From: Chromatiaceae bacterium
GTDB taxonomy: Bacteria; Pseudomonadota; Gammaproteobacteria; Chromatiales; Chromatiaceae
Assembly: GCA_016714645.1 (NCBI GenBank)
Contig: JADKCI010000001.1
Span: 1,302,001-1,366,000, forward strand
Length of the DNA: 64,000 nt
Direction of reading: 5' to 3'
Shown here: positions 18,009-25,406 of the stretch, in pieces
Layout of the letters: every line of letters begins with the position of its first letter
Numbering within the stretch: position 1 is the first letter of the stretch
The notes under the pieces: model-generated
Database searches by the model: none
Told to the model about the DNA's origin: nothing
Seen by the model: only the letters and a program-made list of their open reading frames with translations
Position numbers and translations under genes: made by a program

Positions 18009-19346
18009 TTAATTTAATTTTTTGTCTATATTAGTAATATATTCCTCATATATTAATAATTCTGTTCCATTTCCTTTGATGATTGTATCTCCGATTGTTT
18101 CAATTGCTAGGTTGTTGATCTTCTCAATTTCTTCTTCAACCATTAAGTGGTTTCCAACAGCATACCCTGAAATATCTTTATACGATGATTGGCCTGCAAT
18201 AAGAGAAAGCATCTTTTTCCCATGGGCATCTAAACTATTAAAGAATATTGTCCATTCATCTTTTTCCTTTTCCTTGTCATTCGTGTATACGTCATGATTT
18301 ATGATCAATTCTTTTTTTGGTTCTTTTTTATATTCATTTAATAAATCCTTAGAAATCAATTTCTCAGCTATTAAATCTGTTTTATCCCGAATTTCAGAAA
18401 GACTGCTAATGTTAATCTCAACAATTCTTGGCGTTAGCATCACTTCGCTTTCATTCACCAAAGAATTAATATTTCTTGGTGAAGAATACTTCTTCTTTGC
18501 TGGAATTATTTTCGGCAAAAAAGAGATTTTATTTTTAATAACATCTCTTTTTAATTCTCTTTTAATGAATGCCGCATCCTTTTTCTTTAAGTGGTATAAA
18601 GGCCTGTTCATCAATTTCTGCGGGATTTCAAATATCTCGTCTAGCGCAATTTCGATTGTTCTAGCAAGTTCAATAATGTACTGATAATTTAAATAATTGA
18701 CCGACTTTTCTACTAATGAGTATTTAGATCTGTAAGGCTCAAAGACTGCTGAAACAAATGAGTATTTTGTACAGATTCCAAATAAATTATACGAAATGAA
18801 ATCATTAGTCTCCAGGATATTTTGAAGTAAATTTGTTATCAATCTTTCTAGCGTCGTTCCATCTACATTTCGGCTAAAAGCACCTCCTTTATAATTGTAT
18901 CCTTTTCGAGCAATAATGTCATTTATCACCGAATAATCCCTCATGCTTAAAGCTTTTACTAACTTATCTGCATCACTTTCAATATGTGACTTCAACATTG
19001 GATGCTCAAGATAATTTATCGGTAAATTGTAGTACTCAACAAAGTCAATCATCCATCTTGCTAAGCTCTCACTGATTCCTGGCGCAAATATAACTGCATT
19101 TTCCCAAAGAAATACCAGCTTCGAAAATCCAATTTCAGCGCTACCAACTCCCACTAAATGTAGCAATTCGTATATGTAAACGTGAACGTATGAAATGCTG
19201 ATTGGTTCAACAATTTTATTTCTAACTTTCGTTCTCCATATAAAGTAAGATTTCATTTGATCCATGTTCATGTGATTATATCTGGGTAATATCTGGTCAA
19301 ATGGTGCGTACCGTTCAATATTTGAATTATCATTAAATGACTCCAT
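18009..19346 (-). CDS. TerB_N/TerB_C-like protein, first gene of the BrxD/BrxHI operon
   Basis: 445 residues from the ATG at 19346. The N-terminal part (MKSYFIWRTKVRNKIVEPIS, then ISYVHVYIYELLHLVGV) matches the TerB_N domain, and the end (MVEEEIEKINNLAIETIGDT, ELLIYEEYITNID) resembles the TerB_C tail found next to DUF2791 ATPases. The linker, about 270-370, is Lys-rich and poorly ordered. No methyltransferase or nuclease motif is seen. The frame is open another 23 codons upstream to a TAA (19416-19418); above that stop the same frame has an ATG with a good AGGAG site at 19502. The 445-residue start has only a weak AAGAAAA box, so the true protein may be 52 residues longer and interrupted by that stop. 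Confidence 0.65.
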   Translation of the reverse strand: MESFNDNSNIERYAPFDQILPRYNHMNMDQMKSYFIWRTKVRNKIVEPISISYVHVYIYELLHLVGVGSAEIGFSKLVFLWENAVIFAPGISESLARWMIDFVEYYNLPINYLEHPMLKSHIESDADKLVKALSMRDYSVINDIIARKGYNYKGGAFSRNVDGTTLERLITNLLQNILETNDFISYNLFGICTKYSFVSAVFEPYRSKYSLVEKSVNYLNYQYIIELARTIEIALDEIFEIPQKLMNRPLYHLKKKDAAFIKRELKRDVIKNKISFLPKIIPAKKKYSSPRNINSLVNESEVMLTPRIVEINISSLSEIRDKTDLIAEKLISKDLLNEYKKEPKKELIINHDVYTNDKEKEKDEWTIFFNSLDAHGKKMLSLIAGQSSYKDISGYAVGNHLMVEEEIEKINNLAIETIGDTIIKGNGTELLIYEEYITNIDKKLN

Positions 19347-19415
19347 TTTTCTTGCGGTTGTATGGAAGCTATCAATATTACGAAGGCAATATCGATGAAA
19401 TTCCTCATACCTTAA

Positions 19416-19502
19416 TTATTTTCTAGTTTCGTCTTGCACAATTATTTTTTCAGATTTTGAATTTGCAACATTATCTTTCATTTCGAATTCAAACAAGCTC
19501 AT
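19416..19502 (-). CDS. 28-codon ORF in frame with the TerB-like gene (leader, or 5' part cut by a stop)
   Basis: ATG at 19500-19502 with AGGAG nine bases upstream; encodes MSLFEFEMKDNVANSKSEKI plus eight residues, then TAA. After the TAA, the identical frame stays open without another stop into the TerB-like protein (LRYEEFHRYCLRNIDSFHTT, then ARKM, which is the annotated start). The simplest reading is one nonsense mutation (or sequence error) in a 497-codon gene. A deliberate short leader is the alternative. Confidence 0.5.
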   Translation of the reverse strand: MSLFEFEMKDNVANSKSEKIIVQDETRK

Positions 19503-19666
19503 CACATTCTTCTCCTATTTAAATTATTAATGAAGTTCCCTGGGGAGTCGCACATTTACCACTACCATATGGATTAGATCCGTCTAGCCGGGTCGTAAAA
19601 GCCTGGACTTCCGTTTGCGCCAATCCCACGGCGGTATGGCATCAGAAACCGTCCATAGCCCAATTT

Positions 19667-19756
19667 GGTAGTGCCCCAATGCATAGAACGCATTTACCCA
19701 ACAGGCTGATAATAAGGAGTTCAGCTAGCCGCTATCCTACCGATTGGGGCACTGCC
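19667..19756. repeat. IS1-type MITE, copy 1 (90 bp)
   Basis: Begins GGTAGTGCCCCAAT and ends ATTGGGGCACTGCC, a 14-bp terminal inverted repeat with one mismatch. Both ends match the ends of the IS1-family element at 25407-26237, and the length equals copy 2 (25306-25395) exactly. It has no coding capacity. No matching target duplication is visible. It overlaps the last codons and stop of the DUF2971 gene, so it has replaced that gene's natural 3' end. Confidence 0.75.
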
Positions 19757-20524
19757 CGAAAACACTTCTTCAATTGGCGTTAAATGCAATCTTGACCATT
19801 CAACCCGTCCAGAGAGCTGATATTGCTCCATAAGATCTACAACCAAAGTATGGAACCAGTTATCTGCTTTAGGTGAGACAAAGATTCTAAGGATTAATTT
19901 ATTGGGTTCTATAGAAATGTCAAAGCCTTTGCCAAGTTTAGCATCAAGTGCCTCCTTTCCCCCGAGTTGATGGTGATGACTATAAATGATTCTAACCTCT
20001 TCTTCGTATCTGAAGGCTACATTTTTCTTTTTTAGGGGGTTCCTGGCATTCTTTAGCAGTTCTGTTGCCAAATTGTTATCAATAGCATGATGGTCAATAT
20101 ACTCCACTGCTACGATTTCTTCTTCCAGGATACAAAGAATGTCACCTTCAGCCTTTAATTGATTTTTCAATATTCCGACTGATGTCATTATTGCCACTGA
20201 GTTTTTTCCACCATACACCTCCCAATGCGCCATGCTTTCATGTTGGAATTTTGTCCAACAACTGATATAGGCGCTTTCCCTGATTACCTGTGTTCTCTCG
20301 CAAATTCCTTTGTTACTCAATTCTCCATTGGTCCCAACGGAAACTGCTTTGCTAATTTCATATATTTGCTTCGTATAATAACCTTCAAGTTTATCATCAA
20401 GGCAATCGGCTCTTGGAAAATATAGTTTTTTGTTATGAACTAACCGTAAGAATTTCTCAAACCCCATGTATCTGAGCAATTCGTCATCGTCAGCCAGTTC
20501 AGTCACTACGGTTTCTGTAATCAT
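19721..20524 (-). CDS. DUF2971-like protein, 3' end replaced by a MITE
   Basis: 267 residues. The N-terminal block LLRYMGFEKFLRLVHNKKLY, then FPRADCLDDKLEGYY, and later AYISCWTKFQHESMAHWEVY with NSVAIMTSVGILK, match the DUF2971 family, whose biochemical role is not known but which is frequent in defence and mobile DNA. The final residues (about APIGRIAAS) are encoded by the IS1-type MITE, so the native C-terminus is lost or altered. AT-rich. It follows a 53-codon helicase-like fragment by 10 bases. Confidence 0.65.
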   Translation of the reverse strand: MITETVVTELADDDELLRYMGFEKFLRLVHNKKLYFPRADCLDDKLEGYYTKQIYEISKAVSVGTNGELSNKGICERTQVIRESAYISCWTKFQHESMAHWEVYGGKNSVAIMTSVGILKNQLKAEGDILCILEEEIVAVEYIDHHAIDNNLATELLKNARNPLKKKNVAFRYEEEVRIIYSHHHQLGGKEALDAKLGKGFDISIEPNKLILRIFVSPKADNWFHTLVVDLMEQYQLSGRVEWSRLHLTPIEEVFSGSAPIGRIAAS

Positions 20525-20534
20525 GTCGGTGTCA

Positions 20535-20696
20535 TTACCCTATCAGTCTCCGCTCCCTAACATGACCGTCCGGGAGCTTGTAATAAACGGTCAGGGCCTG
20601 GTCGCCCACGGGTTCCGTGGTGACAATGCGCACCACCTGGCCCGGTTCCAATCCCACCAGGGCGGCGTTCTTTTTGATGTCTTCCAGTTTCAGCAT
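20535..20696 (-). pseudogene. N-terminal fragment of a Snf2-type helicase-like protein
   Basis: 53 codons: MLKLEDIKKNAALVGLEPGQ, then VVRIVTTEPVGDQALTVYYK and a short tail. This closely resembles the first 50 residues of large SNF2/DUF3883-associated helicases of accessory regions, where the motif leads into the helicase core. Here a stop follows at once, so only the N-terminus remains; a stand-alone small protein is less likely. GC-rich, unlike the genes on its left. Confidence 0.5.
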
Positions 20697-20785
20697 GATC
20701 CGTTACCGCAGTTTATCCCTATTCTGCACACAGTAGGCCCCGTACCGATAGTAACCGGGCGGACAGACGCTACCTGCGCGGCTGA

Positions 20786-21900
20786 TAAGTCGTTGACATA
20801 AAGTTATTGTCATCAGTGACGGCTGGCCGCGTTTGCGTTAAGTTGTCGGTCCGTACCGTCATCGAGAGTCGTGAAGTGCCGCTGCGCGTAATGTTGGCCC
20901 TGAGTGCTGCAGACAAGGACGCGTTGCTGCAGACCGAGAAGAAGAACCCTGACTGGCGCGTCCGCGAGCGTGCCTGGAGTGTGTTGCTGCTGGCGCAAGG
21001 CAAGACCTGTGCGCAGGTCGCCGAGTTGCAGGAATTGACCATGCGGACCGTGAGCAACACACGAAAAAGATGGCTTGCAGCGGGGTTGGGCGGGTTGGCG
21101 GATCTGCCTCGTAGTGGCGCACCTGCGAAGGTGTCGCCGTCGGAGATCGAGCGCTTGGCCCAGTGGGTGCGGGAGGAACCCCTGTCGCTGACCGAGCTCA
21201 AGGCGCGTCATGAAGAAGCGGGCGGCGCAGTGGTGCATCTGAACACCTTGAAGGCGGTCCTCAAGGCCGGCGGGTTCGTTTGGAAACGGACCCGGCATAG
21301 TCTTAAAAAAAACGAGACGACGCGGCATTTGAACAAGCAAAACAAAAGATTGTCGACCTGAGAACACGTGCCCAGGCTGGGGAGATCGAATTGGCGTACC
21401 TGGACGAAGCCGGATTCGCGCAGATCCATCCGAACCGTAGCGCGTGGACGCCGATCGGCGAGCAGCACTGCATCGAGGCCACACGCGGCAAGCGCCTCAA
21501 CGTGGTCGCCGCACGGCTGTCGAGCGGAAAGGTCTTCAGTGCCAAGTTGTGGTGTGCGTTCAAGGCGCCCTTGTGTGCAGGGTTCGTCGCGCTCCTCACT
21601 GCGCAGGTCACCAAGCCCCTGACGATCATTCTGGACAATGCCTCGGTCCACAAAGCCCGTGCGATCGAGCCGCTGATGCAGGTGCTCCGCCGCCGGAGCG
21701 TGACCCTGTACTTCCTGCCGCCGTACTGCCCGGAGCTGAACCGCATCGAGAAGCTCTGGCATCTGGTCAAGCACTCTTGGATGCCTGCCAAGCACCGCGA
21801 CGCTCCGACGCTGGAGCGTGACGTGGGCGAGATCCTCGACAATGTCGGCACGCGGTACCACATGGCTTTCTAGTGATAAAGACTTTGTGTGAACGACTTA
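20786..21900 (+). mobile_element. IS630-family insertion sequence with TA duplication
   Basis: Ends TAAGTCGTTGACATAAAG (left) and, inverted at the right, TAAGTCGTTCACACAAAG: about 18-bp imperfect terminal inverted repeats bounded by TA on each side, the standard target duplication. Total about 1.1 kb. It carries two overlapping transposase frames joined by a slippery A-run. Inserted in the secreted CPPGYY gene. Confidence 0.88.
20807..21873 (+). CDS. IS630-family transposase, two frames with -1 shift
   Basis: Frame 1 (20807-21361; the true start may be the GTG/ATG near 20890) carries the N-terminal HTH region RERAWSVLLLAQGKTCAQVA and LQELTMRTVSNTRKRWLAAG. Frame 2 (to 21873) carries the DDE core: YLDEAGF (first Asp), IILDNASVH (second Asp) and LPPYCPELNRIEKLW (Glu). 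The frames overlap around eight A at 21305-21312 (slippery A_AAA_AAC). A -1 shift there gives SLKKKRDDAAFEQAKQKIVD and a continuous protein of about 330 residues, normal for the family. Catalytic residues intact, so it is probably active. Confidence 0.85.
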
Positions 21901-22151
21901 GCAGGCTCCTTAGCGCCTGCCCCTGGCTGGCAGTACTCCCCGTTTCGGTAGTAACCGGGAGGGCAGGTACTCCCTCGGCGGACGATGGGCGCATTGGAGC
22001 CATCAGACCGGACAGCGTGGTAGTTATGTTGGCCAATCTGGTGGTCATGCTGATCCGCTTGAGCGGGGAGATAGAGAACGCAGAGCAAAAAGGCGAACAG
22101 CGTTTTCATTAGATATTGTTCCTTTTCACAATACCCTAATCCTATAGTTGG

Positions 22152-22242
22152 GTTAGTGCCTCAATCGATAAGATGGCGGTTGGTTTAAGCCCTATCTATC
22201 AGCCTGTTAAGAAAGATTCACCCTGTGCATTGGGGCACCACC
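22152..22242. repeat. Degenerate IS1-type MITE, copy 3
   Basis: Starts GGTTAGTGCCTCAAT and ends ATTGGGGCACCACC, with the same spacing (91 bp) as the two better copies, and has a related centre (ATCAGCCTGTTAA). One inserted base and several changes make it an old copy. No target duplication is visible. Confidence 0.5.
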
Positions 22243-22272
22243 CTGAATCAATTATTACTCCTTTTAATTCTC

Positions 22273-23025
22273 TTAGAATCCTTTGGCAGCCATACAATAT
22301 TGGTGTAAATCTCTTTTACGACTTCTTCGGTCTAAATCTTTTCCTAATGCATCCACAAACCTTTCCCCAAAACTTCGAAAATTCCGTTGCGTATTATCTA
22401 TTGGCACAGCTACTTCAACCTCATAATCACATTGCGCTTTTGCCTGAGCATACTGTAATTGAGGTTCTGATGCTTTAGGGCTAACGGTTTCAGCCTTTGA
22501 TTGTGATGTTCCAGTATTAACCGTTTGAGTCTTTGGTGATTGTGATTTCTCCCCTCTTTTCCCGTATAGGTTGCGAACATTATTTTTCGCCCATTTCATA
22601 TCCTGTGGTTTTGCAAAGCGCTCAAAATCATCAAGTTGTTCATAGATGAATTTATTTCCGTATCCGTCAGTTTTTTTATTTTTAAGGTTAGAAGCATTAA
22701 AATAGTTTTTTCCGGCATCATATATCTTGTTATTATTTTTTAAATATTCTTTCGTTTTGGGTTCCATTCCCGGTGGAGTTCGAGTAATCATATACCACGC
22801 TTGGTAAAATTCTCCTTTAGCAGCATAACTATCAGCCTCTTCCCAAATAGTTATAGTAGCACCACCAACTTTACTTCCATCACTGTTATTTGTGGGAATA
22901 CTCCCAGACCCCAAAATAGATATCACACCTGTGAAAAGTACTGCCGCCAGTAAAATGAATCTTTTACTATTGTCAGCTACAAATAAGTATCCAGATTCCT
23001 GCGCTTTCATAATTACTTTAGACAT
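22273..23025 (-). CDS. Hypothetical membrane-anchored/exported protein, 250 residues
   Basis: Not recognised. One hydrophobic segment near 22-42 (FILLAAVLFTGVISILGSG) followed by a polar Lys/Asn/Ser-rich region, so probably exported or anchored with the bulk outside. Two Cys near the C-terminus (AQCDYEVEVAVP and HQYCMAAKGF); the latter ending is typical of small bacterial envelope proteins and recurs in the next gene upstream (EMCLSKGF). AT-rich. Confidence 0.55.
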   Translation of the reverse strand: MSKVIMKAQESGYLFVADNSKRFILLAAVLFTGVISILGSGSIPTNNSDGSKVGGATITIWEEADSYAAKGEFYQAWYMITRTPPGMEPKTKEYLKNNNKIYDAGKNYFNASNLKNKKTDGYGNKFIYEQLDDFERFAKPQDMKWAKNNVRNLYGKRGEKSQSPKTQTVNTGTSQSKAETVSPKASEPQLQYAQAKAQCDYEVEVAVPIDNTQRNFRSFGERFVDALGKDLDRRSRKRDLHQYCMAAKGF

Positions 23026-23052
23026 ACCTGTATAAAAAAATCATGGTTATGG

Positions 23053-23099
23053 GGGCAATCCCAATACTAAGGTAGAGTAGGAGATTGCCCATTTTTTTT
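23053..23099 (+). terminator. Hairpin plus T-run, plus strand
   Basis: GGGCAATC (23053-23060) pairs with GATTGCCC (23083-23090), followed by A and eight T. It has the shape of a rho-independent terminator for plus-strand transcription, yet neighbouring genes are all on the minus strand, so it may end an unannotated short RNA. Confidence 0.4.
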
Positions 23100-23261
23100 C
23101 AAATTATCGGGAACGGATATTATGTTTTCATGAATTGAGTCTAAATTCCGTGTTTCTTGCCTGGATGTCCGATTGGGTGACTGCAATTTAATAGGGAAAT
23201 TTAGGAAATAATCATTGAGCCTGCCCCCTGTTACCTATTTATTTCGACGCTTTCTGTAGTA

Positions 23262-23684
23262 TTAAAAATTAAATCCTTTACTTAAACACATTTCTCTTAC
23301 ATCATAATTTTCAAGGCGTGTTCCTCCTAGCTGGATAGGTGAAAATTCTGATTTTACTTTTTTCCCTGAACCTGATTGATATAATTCTCCCACATATGGC
23401 TTATCTCCAGTATAACCCCCGAAAGTATTTTTTGCATTAACGTAACCGCAAACAATGATTCTATTCGAGTTTGCCTTTCTAGCTTGCATAGATCCAAATA
23501 GGGGGCTAGTAGGATCTAGCAGTTTTTCAGAAACACCTTTTTTGATTGCAGCGACATCAGCCTCGCTCAATGTGAAAGGCGTAGTAGCTTCTACTACATT
23601 TACAGGTTCTGTCGCACTACCCAAAATGGCTAATAAGCCAACGGCAAAGAAAGCGAAAGTTAAAAAGATTCGCGAGTAATTCAT
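23262..23684 (-). CDS. Hypothetical exported protein, 140 residues
   Basis: Signal peptide (FLTFAFFAVGLLAILGSA) then a compact domain with IVCGYVNAKNTFGGYTGDKP, a motif seen in several small uncharacterised envelope proteins, and a C-terminal Cys (VREMCLSKGFNF). It shares the AILGS cleavage-region pattern and the C-terminal Cys-x3-KGF with the protein at 22273-23025, so the two may be distant relatives. AT-rich. Confidence 0.55.
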   Translation of the reverse strand: MNYSRIFLTFAFFAVGLLAILGSATEPVNVVEATTPFTLSEADVAAIKKGVSEKLLDPTSPLFGSMQARKANSNRIIVCGYVNAKNTFGGYTGDKPYVGELYQSGSGKKVKSEFSPIQLGGTRLENYDVREMCLSKGFNF

Positions 23685-23876
23685 TTAAGTCTCCGCAGCA
23701 CATGCTAAATCAGCCGAATTGGCGATTTCAGTCATTGGCTTGTCGTCATATGGCATTGGCATAATGATTTTACCTAGTTTGGCCAGCATTAGTTTCTGGG
23801 TCCAGACGTGGATAGAAACTTGAAAAATAGTCGTTAAGAAAAATCTCTGCAATCTGTGCTATCCAGATCTGGCGCA

Positions 23877-24488
23877 CTACCCATTATTGATTGACTCTCC
23901 ATTATGGACGCACAAATTGCACATCAAATAATAAGCGAAAAAGCTTCCCAGTATAATTGAAGCTATATCAAGCCAATCAAATGTTCCACTGGAAATGTAG
24001 GCACAAAGAAAGTCGCCCAGTATATGTTTTCCAAGGATAAATGAGCAGTCTTTGATTGTTTGCAATATCTCAAAGAAAATATCAATCACAGCCCAGACGA
24101 TTGAAGCTAAGACGATATTTTTTCTGTTAGTTCCGAGCGCGAGAGCCGTAAAAATCGAGAATGCGAATGCGTGAACTGCGGTAGGTATTGATCCAGTGTA
24201 AACATTCATAAAAAATGTTATATTATCGGCTTGATTTATAGAGATAAAAGGTATATCCAGAAAGTTATTTAAATATAAAATTCTCGGATCGCGTACGAAT
24301 AGGTAAACAGCAATCCCAATGACCAAACCAATGAAGCCATAGGTAAATGCTTTAAGCTTGCTATTTATATCGCGCCCCCAAATATTTCTAAATTTAAAAA
24401 ACAACCACCCCATTACATGTAGTAATGCGCCTTTCTGATTCACCGGTTGCCTCATTTGGCTTTTTTCTGAATACGCGCTATCAGGCAT
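23877..24488 (-). CDS. Multi-spanning membrane protein, possibly VanZ-like
   Basis: 203 residues with about five hydrophobic segments (for example AFTYGFIGLVIGIAVYLFV). The motif IVWAVIDIFFEILQ followed by FDWLDIASIILGSFFAYYL looks like the conserved FE(x)Q and xDxxDxxxxxxG core of VanZ-like proteins, but identity is low, so this is a suggestion only. Alone and AT-rich. Confidence 0.45.
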   Translation of the reverse strand: MPDSAYSEKSQMRQPVNQKGALLHVMGWLFFKFRNIWGRDINSKLKAFTYGFIGLVIGIAVYLFVRDPRILYLNNFLDIPFISINQADNITFFMNVYTGSIPTAVHAFAFSIFTALALGTNRKNIVLASIVWAVIDIFFEILQTIKDCSFILGKHILGDFLCAYISSGTFDWLDIASIILGSFFAYYLMCNLCVHNGESINNG

Positions 24489-24625
24489 GGGGTGCCTGGT
24501 TGCGTGAGTTATGCGGCCTCAATTGCTTAGCAAGTTGTTAGGGGGTAATCGCGGCTTTTTGTTGTTCCGCCTGCTGTTATTTCTGAAGCGCCTCACGTTG
24601 GGTTCTGGCGGCATTTATCACTGTG

Positions 24626-24775
24626 CTAGTCATCGTTGGTGATCGTTCCCCGCCCCTGGGCATCAAACAAGGTGGCGCCCGTTGGAACACTGAGATTGAC
24701 GAAGAACGTTTCGTTGGCTTCCTTCGCGACATCACCTTTGAACTGATACTGACCGGCTTGCTCGTCTGGCCGGGG
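24626..24775 (-). pseudogene. Calx-beta-type domain remnant
   Basis: About 50 codons bounded by stops, reading DVAKEANETFFVNLSVPTGA then TLFDAQGRGTITNDD and TAG. The NETFFVNLS and GTITNDD pieces are the typical end of Calx-beta/adhesin-like calcium-binding repeats. No start codon and no upstream domain, so it is a fragment of a larger surface protein. Confidence 0.5.
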
Positions 24776-24793
24776 CTAAAGGTGATCAGTTGC

Positions 24794-25285
24794 CTAAAGT
24801 TTGCTAACTATCTCGGCTCGCTTTCGCCGGTACTCGGACTCTGTGATACTCCGGTTTTTTCGCAGTGCGCGGAGTTGTGCAAGCCGTTCCTCGACCCCGC
24901 CACCGGCTATGTCAATCATCTCGCCATCGGTGGCAACCAGCTTGACATCTAATGGGTTAGGCATCAGGTCGTTCATGGCGCCACTGCCCGCATCAACGGC
25001 CATCCCAATGATGCCACCCACCAACACATTGCCCGCCATGCCCGCACCACCGCCCCCGGAGACTTGCGGTTGCACATTAACCTCTACCGTTTGGTATCCC
25101 GCCTTCTGGATCTTTACAAAGACTGCATCTTTTCTTGGCAGTTTGAAGGTCGCTGGTGTTTGTCCTGTCATGCCGTTGGAAAGTTTTATATCGGCGCCGG
25201 ATGGTTCGGAGTTGATGACTAAGGTGTCCTCGGTCCCTCTCGTGATCGTCGCGCACCCCGTTGTCAGGCTTAGAAGCACCAACAC
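24794..25285 (-). CDS. PEGA-domain lipoprotein with SHOCT-like tail
   Basis: 163 residues from GTG. A short hydrophobic stretch ends in LTTGCATI, a probable lipobox (Cys 11), so the protein is lipid-anchored. A PEGA motif follows (INSEPSGADIKLSNGMTGQT, then PATFKLP), then a Gly-rich hydrophobic segment, and a C-terminal helix pair ERLAQLRALRKNRSITESEY like SHOCT domains. The signal peptide is unusually short, and a MITE ends 20 bases upstream, so the native start and promoter may have been displaced. GC content higher than the genes to the left. Confidence 0.65.
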   Translation of the reverse strand: MLVLLSLTTGCATITRGTEDTLVINSEPSGADIKLSNGMTGQTPATFKLPRKDAVFVKIQKAGYQTVEVNVQPQVSGGGGAGMAGNVLVGGIIGMAVDAGSGAMNDLMPNPLDVKLVATDGEMIDIAGGGVEERLAQLRALRKNRSITESEYRRKRAEIVSKL

Positions 25286-25305
25286 CCCTAGTAAATTGAA
25301 AAATC

Positions 25306-25395
25306 GGTAGTGCCCCGATCAGCAGGATAGAATTTTCTAACATGCTGATTAATATCTATAAGCTTCGTCATCATCCTGCGGATTGGGGCACTACC
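25306..25395. repeat. IS1-type MITE, copy 2 (90 bp), with 8-bp duplication
   Basis: Ends GGTAGTGCCCCGATCAGCAG (left) and, inverted on the right, GGTAGTGCCCCAATCCGCAG. Flanked on both sides by GAAAAATC (25298-25305 and 25396-25403), a perfect 8-bp target duplication. The ends match the neighbouring IS1-family element, which could therefore have moved it. No coding capacity. Confidence 0.85.
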
Positions 25396-25406
25396 GAAAA
25401 ATCTTA

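Larger units (their letters stand above)
20703..22109 (-). pseudogene. Secreted two-repeat CPPGYY protein split by IS630
   Basis: 5' part 21899-22109: signal peptide (MKTLFAFLLCVLYLPAQA) followed by one repeat STCPPGYYRNGEYC. 3' part 20703-20787: GSVCPPGYYRYGAYC plus a short tail and TAA. The two parts flank a complete IS630-type element. Removing the element and one copy of its TA duplication restores a single frame (codons GCT ATC AGC across the junction) giving 97 residues with two repeats, related to the three-repeat protein at 4579-4932. As it stands the 5' part reads into the element and ends at SFTQSLYH after 79 residues, so it lacks its second repeat. Confidence 0.85.
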
